NCBI RefSeq assembly: GCF_945859685.1
Contig: NC_079149.1
Span: 59,538,991-59,602,990 of the forward strand
DNA from: Eupeodes corollae
Lineage: Eukaryota > Arthropoda > Insecta > Diptera > Syrphidae
DNA: 64,000 nucleotides
Direction of reading: 5' to 3'
The notes under the pieces were generated by a model. It did not search any database. It saw only the letters and a program-made list of their open reading frames with translations, and had not been told where the DNA came from. The translations under genes and the position numbers were made by a program. Positions 39,601 through 51,600 of this stretch are shown piece by piece. How positions within the stretch are numbered: the first letter of the stretch is position 1; each line of letters begins with the position of its first letter.

Positions 39601-42600
39601 ATAAATAAAATAAAATGATTGGATTACTACTTGCTCAAATTTAGACTTTGTAAATCCGCATACGAAATAAACTTGGAGTAACAGAAGCTTAAAAAGTTAT
39701 GTTTTCATAATAATGAACGATTAGACTACGACTACTTTAAAGAATCTTTAAAATTTATTAAAAAAAAGGTGGGCTTATTTTAGCCTTAAATGTTGAATAG
39801 TCAACAATTCGTGTTGTACGACTTTAAATAGTATTTTTAACTTCCCTTCTAAGTTATTTTATGGGTCCGATTTGTCAAATCGAACATTTTGACATATCTC
39901 GACGTTTCAAGGTCCCTAGAGTCGAAATAAAAGATTTTTAGAAAGATGTCTGTGCGTTCGCGACGTTTTTTTCGTCGTCCATAGCTCAAGAACCAGTAAA
40001 GATGTCGACTTAAAATAAATTTTGTTATACAGATAATAAGGCAGAAAGATGCAGAAAGGGCTCTCAAGAAAATTGCGTGGGTGATTTTTTTACCATAGCA
40101 GTTTGAAAAAAAGGTGAACATTTTGGTTAACCATAAATATCTTACGAACCAAAAACGCTAGAGACTTGAATTAAATTTTATATGATATATTGTAACGTGA
40201 TACCAAACAGGTATATTTTTTGAAAAAAATCAATATAACGTTTTTTTTTTTAAATCAATAAAACTGAAAAAAAATGTGTCACTTAGAAAATTTTACGACT
40301 GAAATATGATTTCATCTCTAAAACAATTTTGTGCAACGAAGAATAAGTTTTTGATATCTGATAAAATTTTGAGAAAAATCTAATTGACAGTTTTTTTTTA
40401 TAAAAAATAAAAATCTAAAAAAAAACATTACCTAAAGTTGGTAAAAATTGAATATCGATTCAAATATCTTTTCAAAAACTTGAAATTTAGGCTTCAAGCT
40501 TATTTTATCATATAAGAAATATTGTTTTCAACATTTTGAAAAATGTTGAGAAAAATCGAATTGACAGATTTTTACAAAAAATAAAAACCTAAAAAAAATT
40601 TATAAAAGTTGTTAAAAATTGATTTTCGACTCAAATATCTTTTCAAAACTTTGAGATATTGGCTTTAATTTACTTTTATCTTTCAAAAAATCTTGTTGTC
40701 AACATTTAGTTAAAGTTTGAAAAAAAAATCGAATTGACAGCTTTTGTACAAAAAATGAAAATCCTAAAATAGATTTAACAAAAGTTGGTAAAAATTGATT
40801 TTCGACTCAAATATCTTTTCAATAATTTGAGATAGTAGCTTCTAACTAATTTTATTTTATAAGAAATATTGTTTTCAACATTCGATACAATTTTGAAACA
40901 AATCGAAATGACAGTTTTTTTTACAAAAAATAAAACTCTAAAAAAAAAACAATACAAAAACTTGGTAAAAATTTACTTTCGACTCAAATAGCTTTTCAAG
41001 AATTAAAAATATTGGCTTCAAACTTATTTTATTTCAAAGAAAATATTGTTTTCGATATTCAGTAATTTGTATATAAAAATCCAACAGTCCGTTTTTTCAT
41101 AAAAATTAAAATCTATAAAAAATAGTACGCAAATTTGGTAAAAATTGATACGAGTACATATAGACAAACTTTTAAGCAAGAAAAATCGACAGACGGGATG
41201 GGAAGTTATCAGTGTGGGTCGCATCCCAGCCTCTTTTTTTTGTGTGGTGTTTAATTTGCTCGACAGACAGACTGACGGACTTCTCTACCAATCCTAATGT
41301 CAAGTTTAATTAAATCTCGAGATCGACCTATACATGTGTCGCAAGTAATAATCTGTGTTTTTAGCAATAAATGTGTTAGCCAAAAACTGTAAGAATTTTC
41401 TGAATGAAACATAGCCATTACATAGAAAATTTTCAAGATTCTTTTAAATGTTGCCATGATTTCTTTGAAGTTTGATATCAGATTTAAAAGTTTTCGAAAA
41501 AGTTTTAATACATTTATCACAGCCTGTAACAAAAGTAAGCCAACGTGGCTGACATTCTGACTTGATCTCTGTTTAATATATCAGGTTACTTAGATCATAA
41601 AAAATTGTGATCCGTTCTTATTTTTGGCTTATTAAAAGAAAAGTGATCAAAATTAGCTGATGCGACAAACCCGCATAGATTTAATATTCTTGGCCTTAAT
41701 TTGGTAAAATCATGGCAAATTTATTGTTCATAAAAAGCAAATATATGTACATCAGTTATGCTTACCTGGTAGGATCGTAAGCTTATTTCAAAACGATGCC
41801 TTAAAACCTTTAGGAGCAATATAAAAAGAATATTTGTATCTAAAAACAATTCAACTAGAAGAATCATTCAAACTATTCAATCATAATAAAACTATTTTAA
41901 CGTATGTAAAGGTTTATATGTATATGCAACAAAATATATATGTTTTATGCATCTATAATAACAATAATCCGTAATCCATCAATTATTCAAACAATTTAAT
42001 ACGAGTATTATTTTGTATGTATGATACGATACGGTACGTATTTAAGTATATCTTAGCCAATTTCGGAAAGGACAAAACAAATAAAGCTTTTGCTTGATGT
42101 CAATAATTCCTAAGAAGTCTTTAATGATTCCTCCCAAAAAGAAAAACACAGAAATACCATCTGCCTAACATTTTCCTGGTTGAAGTATTCTAAAAAGGAA
42201 AACCTCAGCATCTTCGGCTTGGACCAAAATTTAATTTGTCTGTATAGTATATTGGCATTGGCATTGTCTTTGTCCAATGTCTACGTCAGGTCCATTATAT
42301 AGAAAGACAAAACCAGAGGATATCGTCGAGTCGAATTGACGTTGCCATGAATCCAATTAATTACGTGTTGTATTTCATTTGTTTATATTCACAGTACTCA
42401 TATAGTTAAACCATATAGCTAGAACAATAAGAAAAAATTGTTGCTTGTGTCTTCCGTTGTAGTCGTCAACGTCGTCGTCGTCGTCGTCGCAGTCGTTCGT
42501 CGTGGTCCTAGACCAGAACAAACCGGGGAGGCTTTTCTAAAAATAGAGTGTCCTTGGTTATGGTTGGCACACTTCTCTTCTTGAGAATTTTGAAAAAAGA

Positions 42601-45600
42601 AAAAACGACAAGTGGGTCGACAATTCAGTTCACTCGGGGTTGCTTTTGCTTCTATTAATTCTAGAATCTGGGTGGCTGTTACTCTCTCTGGTGTTTTTGA
42701 AAAATAAAAAGTTTTCATACTCTCACACATCAAATTCCATAACATTTTAAAAACATAAAGGAGCATGGAATAAAATGTAAATTGAAATGAATACATACGA
42801 GTACATACTACGGAAAGGTATATATGCCACTTCAATAACACCGAGGTGAGGGACATTATTTCAAAATGTTGAACATGATATTTTTATTTGTACGGCTGTG
42901 CAGTGCATGAATGTGGGTGGTTGACTCTAGAGGAACATCAAAAAGTGTAATGATATTCTTTTGAATTTTTTGTCATTAATTGCAGTAGAAATTGAAAGTC
43001 AACTCGTTCTCGTTCTCCTTCTCGTCCTGCGTGAGTCGTATTCGTATTCGTCGTTTTTTTAAATGAAATTAAACGTAACAATTATTTTTAATCCTTAACG
43101 ACTCGTGTAGGATAATGGTACTGGGACTGGAATTGGTACTAAGACTTGGACTGGGAATGGAGCTGGAACTGTAGCTGGTAGTAATCAATGCAAGGTTAAA
43201 GAAATTGTAGTGTTCCTGTTATTATAAGTCTGATTTACTGTAAATCATGTCTTTTGAGACTTATCTACATTGTTATTGATAATCTTTAAAAATATTCAAT
43301 AATTTGCATTGTAAAATGGAAATCTGACGTTATTGATGGGTTTTTAAAATATTAGAATTGCTAACACTGCAACAGAGAGAATGGTTTCATCCTTTAGAAA
43401 CCACCTAGAAATGGTCTTGTGACTTCTTCAAATTGTGTACTATAACTTCTTCGAAGCTAAATTCAATAGATGCAGGTAGAACTACCCCACTTACTTTATC
43501 TAACTAGTATGATAGTAAAGCTTTAGAACCAGACAAACAAAACATTTGAATCAGCATCCTTCCAATTAATTAAACAATTCATGAAAGATTGTTTACTCTA
43601 ACTTACTTACTTAAGGTGGTGCCACAGTTCTGTGTGAACAAACGCCTCACAGAACAGACTTCTCCATCTAGCTCGGTCCCTAAAAAGATGACTTCAGTTT
43701 CGCACTCCAAGTTAAGTGAGGTCACTTTTCACTTGTGTGCGCCTCCTGATCCGCGACCTTCCTCTACTGCGCGGTCCTGCGAACGTGGATTCGAAGAATT
43801 TCCGGGTTTAAGCATTTGTGTTTTATGCGCTCTACGTGACGTTGCACTTTTATTCTTCTTCCTAAGCTTATTGATGGTGACGATGAAGAAGTTATTGTTA
43901 TTGACAGCATGCGCTTTGTTTTGCACTCATTAACCGTTAAACCCATTTTCCGTCTCTGCCTCAATACTATCAAAAGCCTTGACATCACGCTTTGACATCG
44001 AAAGGTTCTGTTAAGTTGTTTCCAACCTTTATGGAGCAGCGTGAATTCTTCATCGTCATCCAGCACAAACGGAAGGGTTTGGCAGGGATACCAAAACTAG
44101 ACACGGCTCTATGAAGATGGTGGTTGTCGATTTGATGTTCTTATGGGTTTTTTGCAGGATCTTCCGTTATTTGAATATATTTGATCGACTGTGTACTTTT
44201 ATGGTCTAAGACCACACTGATTAGAGCATATCATCAGGTTGTTGAGGATGGGCCTTAGACGTTCACATATTACGGCAAAGAAGATTTTGTAAGCGGACTG
44301 ATGCCTCTTTAGTTGGTGCAGCTTAAAAGGCCCATTCTTCAGCATACAAAGTACAAATATAGTAAAAAGTGTAAAATAATTGTTGCAAAACGTGGGCCGC
44401 CATTTGGCAGATAAACAAAGTAAATCATTTATTAATTTCTAGAAAAATCTGGTGTTATTTTGACACTTTCATCTTTTTACGGCTAGAAAATTTTGACAGA
44501 AAGATACGATTATACCTTCGAACATCATATCGCTATACTCTTTACCAACATTGCAAAATATTAAGAACATATTCATATTCCAGAACAGTGTCAGCATCAT
44601 ATTCAAAGCCAAAAATTAAAACATCCTAAGAGCCATCAGAAAGACTATATATCCACTAATAAGCACGTCAAATGCAAATAGAAATTCCAAAATGAAGACA
44701 AATATTCTCAACCCTATGCAATTCAAAATTAAATTCAATTTTCCAAAGAACCAAGTTTGTTCAAAAAACCAAAGAAAAAATATATAAACTTCAAAACATC
44801 AACATAAAAAAAGTGTCCATCAAATGCACACACTTCCCTCAATGAATGAATATAAAAATCTAAAGAATTTTCTTTCCAGTTCCAGGAGTAAAGCACAAGC
44901 ACCAGGCTTGGTATTTAAGTTCTGCGGTGCATTTATATTATTTCATTTTTTCTTATGAACGCACAATATCGTCCAGAACAAGTCGGTTGAATTATAGTTG
45001 TTGTTAAGCCAACTGGCAGATGAATAATATTTTCCATCAAGAATCCAAAATAAGAACAAAAATATTATAAAAGGCTTTGGCTATACCTACGGATCCTTGA
45101 GTTGAGTTTTGTCGAAGTTTTATTAAACTTGTGCGGTATTATGCCGTCATGTTGTTGATTGCGGCAAGAGTCCAAGTTTTACAAAACTAGTACCATTTTA
45201 GTGGTATGTAGTTAGGTACATATAGTTTTTTAAACAAAGTTCTAAGGATTATTGTGAAATGTGCAATCTGACGATGATGACTTTGATTATTTGGTAATAA
45301 AATATGCAAAGCTACTCCCTCAAAAATATAGTCAAGTGGATTTGAAGGAAGAATTAGAACAAACTTTAAATTGTGCGAGCAGAGAATATTGGTTGAATTG
45401 ATTTTTGAGTGCAAACATAAGCCTATAACTTTGTTAATCTAAAATTTATCAAAGCAGAGGATTACAAAATATTTAGCACATGTTGATTGAAATCGGCTCT
45501 GATAGAATTCGAAAAGTTTTAACTCAAAGAAATATAGAGGATTACAAAATATTTAGCACATGTTGATTGAAATCGGCTCTGATAGAATTCGAAAAGTTTT

Positions 45601-48600
45601 AACTCAAAGAAATATACATGTCCTGAAAAGTGTTCACTTTGACTGAAGAAATGGGTTACATGTCCTGAAAAGTGTTCACTTTGACTGAAGAAATGGGTTA
45701 TTGTACATGTCCTGAAAAGTGTTCACTTTGACTGAAGAAATGGGTTATTTCAACAAGCAGCCAGTGGTTCGTTAGAAGTCTTTTTTGTAAAATGTTTGTG
45801 CTCAAGTAATAATTAGGTCTATATTCTAATGATTGATTTCTAAAGTGCACAGTTCAAACACTACACTATATGAAGAATTCAAACCGTATGCTTGTTTAAC
45901 AACAACTAAGAATATTGCTCTTATAGCCTTTAGTGTTAACACAAAAACTTAAGTTGTTCTATCAACAGCAACGGGGCGGCGCGGCGCACAGTGGTTCGGG
46001 TTGTATGGGAGAGCGAAAAAATATTTTTAATTTGAACGGTTCAACAGATTTAAATGAAATATGGCAAACATGTTTAGATTAGTCATGTGGCGAACCCTAC
46101 TTTCTTATTTCTAAACTAAAAATAATTTTGTTTTAACTATACAACTGAATAAAAAAGAAATGTACTAGAATAGTAAATGCCGGAAGGCTAATAGACATTT
46201 TAAAATGTTACGATTTAATTTAACTTTCTTCTCTTGACTGACCTCGTGTGATATACACGTCTCATAAGTATCCTAAATTATATTATTATAATATTCATCT
46301 TTAATTAAGAAATATTTTGTGTTAAATAAAGTGGACTTTAGTATTGTAACTTATATCTTTTATTTCGAAGTCGTTAAAGGTACTCTACTAATAATTTCCA
46401 CAGTCATATACAGTACCGAGCAAAAAAAATGCAACCGAAAAAGTATGGTACAATCTTTAGCAAGAACTAAGTTATTTTAAATTATAATACTTTGAAATTT
46501 AGAATAAAATGTTCAAATTAATTTTTTTCTTTTAACAGATTTGAATTTTACCCAATCTTACTCCATGAAAATAGTTATTGTAAAAAATGTTCCTAAACTT
46601 GGATCTTAAGCCAAGCAAAAAAAATGCAAATTCGTGGAAATTTTTAAAAATAACGTATTTATTCATCTTATTTGAAGGAATTTTGTACTTAAATATTTTA
46701 ATATTTTGTTGCGAAACCTTTATTGGCAATAACGGCGCGTAACCTTTTAGGCATTGAGTCAATCAACGACACCAAAAAGCTCGCAGGTATTTGTTCCCAT
46801 TCAGTCCTTATTTGTTCCATCAACTCGGTACAATTTGAATGATTTCGCTTTCTTATCTCCCGATCTACATGATCCCATAAATTCTCTATGGGATTGAGGT
46901 CGGGAGATTGTGCTGGCCAGTTCAAAACATGAACCCTCTTCTCTTCTAAGAAGTTTCTTACCAAACGGCTGGTGTGTTTTGGGTCGTTGTCGTGTTGAAA
47001 TAAGCTGTTTTCAGGCATATTCGTCCGCAAATGTGGAAGCATATGGTCTTCCAAAATGCCCTTATACATTTGCGCATTCATCCGGCCCCTTACTTGACAA
47101 ATCGGACCCACGCCTTGACGAGAAAATGAGCCTTTGAAAAAGCCCAACTACAAATTTGATTTCATAAATATTTAAAATTGCTTACCCCACACTATTACTG
47201 ACCCTCCCCCATGTTTAATTGTCGGAACTTGATATCTAGGGCTGTACCTTTGTCCCGGGGGCCTTCGCACGTACCTAATGCCATCTGACGAGAACAAGTT
47301 GAACTTGCTCTCATCACTCCATAAAACTCTTGTCCATTGCTCACTTGTCCAATGCATATGGCGCTTTGCAAAATCTAGCCGTTTCTTCCTATTGATGGAA
47401 CTGATGCATGGTTTTCTAGCTGGTCGTCTTGCATACAGTTTTGACTCCACTAATCGTCGCCTAACTGTGTGTACCCCTACGTTGACATCAAAATGTTCAT
47501 TCATGTCCTGAGTAACTTCCACTGCAGTTTTAAAGGGATTGACTTTAACCTGCCTTATGATCTCACGATCTAATCTGGAAGTTGTTTTGCGTGGACGGCC
47601 ACTTCCCATTTCCCACTTTGCGATTGATGTCCCCTTGTTCCCGATATCGGGATATAATACGCGATATTGTTGATGTTGCAACACAAAACTCCAAAGCGAT
47701 ATCCTGCATCAATCTTCCGTTGTTAGCAGCGTTAATTATTGCTTTTTTGCATCCAATCGATAGTTGCTTCTATTAATTGCATATTCTAATTAATTGAAAC
47801 CAAAGAATACATTTTATGTACCTACCTTCCTAGTCATATTTGCCATTTGCATTTTTTTTGCTCTCAGTAAAATTATGTTTTTCTAACTAAATGTAAATTT
47901 GCAAACACTAGAGAGAGACCAATTACATATTGCTATTATAAACAGAATGCCTACACAATGAGTACACATATCCAAAAGGGAACAACTTAATTTTACCGTT
48001 ACGAAAGATAAAGCAATAATAATTGATTTTGGTGTGACTGTTTGCATTTTTTTTGCTCGCTACTGTACATACATGTCTTGTCGAAATTTGGTCGAGAAAA
48101 AATTATAAAAAAAAAGTTATTGTCATTTTCCTAAAATTTGAGGTTTTTGATGATGGTATGGGAGAGTGGAAAAAAGTCTATAAAATCTAAAATATTAAAC
48201 GAATGAAATTTGACACACATGTTAAAATTAGTCTTATACATGCTTTGTCAAAATTTGTTGAAGAAAAAATTATCAGAAAAAAAGTAATTGATATTTTTAT
48301 AAAATTTGAGGCTTTTGATGTTATATTTAAATAAAAGTTTTTGTTTAGTAAAATCTTTTAGGGCATGTCTTAATACTTCATATTGACTTTTCGACAACTC
48401 TGCTTCTATAAATAATGCAAGAGCCTTATTCGGATCAAAATGTGAGCAGGAAAAGCACTCTAATGTTCCTGCATAGTTTATCTCTTCTTGATGAAATATA
48501 TTTCTAATTTCTTCCCTCTTATACCTTTTAGCTTGATCACAGCATTCGCCATGGTCGTGGTCTTTCCATATTATTTGACGTTTCGGGCAAAACACTTTGG

Positions 48601-51600
48601 GTTAGCTCTACTTCGAAAACTGCTTCGAGTCAATGAGTGTTTTTTTCAAAATTACTAATTTTCTATGAACTGCGTTTCATAGACTTAAAAAATGACACAT
48701 AAAACGTTTCTTTCGCTCAGAAATAAAGTTAGGGTATTCCCTTAAAAAATATGGTAAAAGATTTTGAACATCATGACCATTAGTAATAAAGTTTACTACA
48801 CAACATTGAATAAAGAATTTCGATTGAATACATTTTAATGTACTATATATTTAATAAAAAACTAATACTCAACAAAAACAAAGCAATACAATTGTAAAAA
48901 TAACACCTTTTTTATTTCCACTTTTAGCGAAAAATTAAAAAAAAAATAAAGTACTATCCCTAATTGTTTTCCTATTTTGTATTTAGCTCTGTCATATAAT
49001 TAAAAATATCATAAAACTATATTATTTTCGTGCGTTGTTTTCAAGAAAATTGAGTTCAAAGTTGAAAAATTTTCCGGGCAGAAATAAATGTTTCTCAGAC
49101 CTGGGTCAATGTATTAATTTTGTTTTATTTTTAAAATAAAGTTTGACATTTTTTCTTAAAATAATGTGATTACTTAGTTCATTCTGACAATTAATACGGA
49201 AGAAATGATACTTTTTTGTAAACACCACCGTTAAAACGGAGTTTTTTGAAATCTGATTCAGTTAAACATTTTTTATCATAACTTTCACATCTGCACGTGA
49301 TTTGTTCTGTCCATACACACTTTCTTTGTACCTTTTGACGCTTTTTTTTATCAAAAAGTTAAAAAAAACGCATTTTTCCTAGTATTAAAGCTTCAGACTA
49401 CTTACAGAAGGTATAATCTATAAATAATCAATATTTTTATTTTTTTTAGATAATCGAAAATAAACCAATGAAATTATTCAAGAAGCTAGAGAATTTATTT
49501 AAAGGAACTTTGGAAAAAAACATCTCAAAACTTGAAAATACGGTTCGCGATTTGACTAAAATTATTTTTCAACTTTGAGGGCTTGTAAATCAGAACATAC
49601 AATATATATGTTAAAAAATACTTTTAAATCATACGCTCGGGTTATCTAAGAGTACTGAAACATAAAGTTTAAAAGGATAAATATGACTTTTTTAAAAGAC
49701 TTTTTTCCGCTCTCGCACCACTGTGCGGCGTTGTTTCTTCGCTGATAATTATCCGGTTTTTGATCTGAATTGTTGCTTTCAGTATATTCGAAGGACGATT
49801 GTTTAAAATCTTAGTAAGTGGCAGAAAGTAAGGCTTAACCAACTGTTACGGTATTAAGATTGTGCTACCGGATATGCTAATGCTGCACAATCCATTCAAG
49901 AAATTTTATATTGACTTCATAAAGTAATCTAGAACATACTCGTACAAGCGCGAAATGGATATGGAATGGAATGGAATGGTTTTCGTTTGTGAATGATAAA
50001 CCAATGTATTACAATTAGATAATTACTTGCGATATATAGGAACTACATGGCGAGTATTATTTTGGTAAGTAATTTCGAACTCGAGATTTTAATCAAATAT
50101 GACATTTCGGTGGTAAAGAAGTCGAAAAAGGTGTGTCTACGATTCCGTCCATGTACTGTCCTTGCTCCGTCAGCCCAAGCCATTGGGACGACTGAGGCTT
50201 GAAAGATAATTTTATAAGTCCCCCATAGAACGGTTTTTTATTTTGTTGAGGAGGTTTGTCAAGAAGCAATGAAAAGATTTCAATAATTTTTGTATGCATA
50301 AGCTTTTCTAATGCCTTCATAATATTTGATGATCAAAAATTTAAAATTTTACTTTTTGGATTTAAAATTTTTCCCGAAAAAAATAGACTTTTTGAACTAT
50401 GTGTATATAAACATTTATTTAAAAAAATTTGCTCTTAAGATTTGCAAATAAAAAATTAAAAATTAAGTTTTTTGTGCGAAATTTTTAAATAGACTTTTTG
50501 GGCCCAACGTGACCCAGTCGTACATTTTATTTATCACTTAAATAGAAAATCTTTTTAAAAACCCTCTAGAAGGTTTTATATTTATACTAGATTTTACCCG
50601 CGACTTCGTCCGTATTAGATAGTTTGTTTTTTGGATAGTAGTATGAAAAAACTGAGCTGTACTTTTTTGTACGTATGTTTGAATTGTGCCGCGAGATGGG
50701 ATGAGACCATACCAAGTGTCATAGGTTAGGTTAGGTTAGGTTAATACATTTTAACAAAAAGATAGGTTACTGCAATACATTTTTATATACTACTTGTTTT
50801 GTTTTTCCTTCCTTGGTCATAACGTAAAGATTTTGTGGGTTTGATATTCGTAAGTACGCTACATATCCATGGGATTTTTTTTTTTTCAAATTTACACCTG
50901 CAATTTTCAGCTTTTGCCTCTGAGCTTTATTTATTGTTATTGCAAATTCTGTTTTCAGAAAAAACTGCACTCTTTTAAACTGAAACGTCAAATCGGTTGG
51001 AATTATCAGAATGTGGGGAATCAAAATATTTTTTCCTTTTGCTATTCCAGTCATTTTTATAGCTTTTATAATATTTCTTCCTATGTGAGTAATCTGTAAC
51101 CGTGTACCATTAAATAGCTTGGGTGCGTCAAGATTTCTCATTAACAGTACTGGAACACCAACCTTCAATCTCAATTTATATATAATTCCAAAGGGGTATG
51201 ATATTACTTGTTCCGTGCTCATAACGTGCGACAATTTATTTCATAAAGGTTGGGAATGTGTTGTTTTCCCTTGATACCAATTATATACAAATACTGTTCA
51301 AATCTTTGTTAAATTATAAGGAGTGAAAGCGATCAGATTCCCCTGTAATTATTTTTTCCCGAAGTCAAAAGTAACTCATGTCCTTTCTTAATTCTCAAAC
51401 TATCTCCTTACCAAATTTCATTTAAATCTTGTTGCTGTACATTTTACCACAACAAGTTTCACCTCCCTTGTTGCTAACCACCCTTGACGAATCCTTACGG
51501 TGGCCCCAAAATTCTAGAAGAGTCTAGTAGAAACCTGGACCATCAGCCAGGGACCTGCTCTCCTAGCATTTTGGGAAAGCAAATTTAAAAGGTATCACCA

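Larger units (their letters stand above)
45982..49730. mobile_element. Transib-like DNA transposon with RSS-like ends and CGGCG duplication
   Basis: Ends: CACAGTG at 45987-45993 and CACTGTG at 49719-49725 (inverted), with the 5-bp sequence CGGCG directly outside both (45982-45986 and 49726-49730). Inside, the left end has 22 nt then A6 (46016-46021); the right end has 12 nt then A6 (49701-49706, minus strand). A shared GAGAGCG block lies before each A-tract. GC-rich 5-bp duplications and CACWRTG heptamers are the known hallmarks of Transib elements, relatives of the RAG1/2 recombinase source. Without the nested Tc1-like insertion the element is about 2.1 kb, shorter than an autonomous Transib (about 3 kb), so it is internally deleted or degenerate. 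Confidence 0.7.

Noticed and set aside
45456..45746. CRISPR-like array
   Set aside because: Units are directly adjacent without spacers; eukaryotic tandem duplication.
50723..50744. Interstitial telomere tract
   Set aside because: Only four units, and the same pentamer forms the tails of a LINE family in this window; a telomere origin is not needed.
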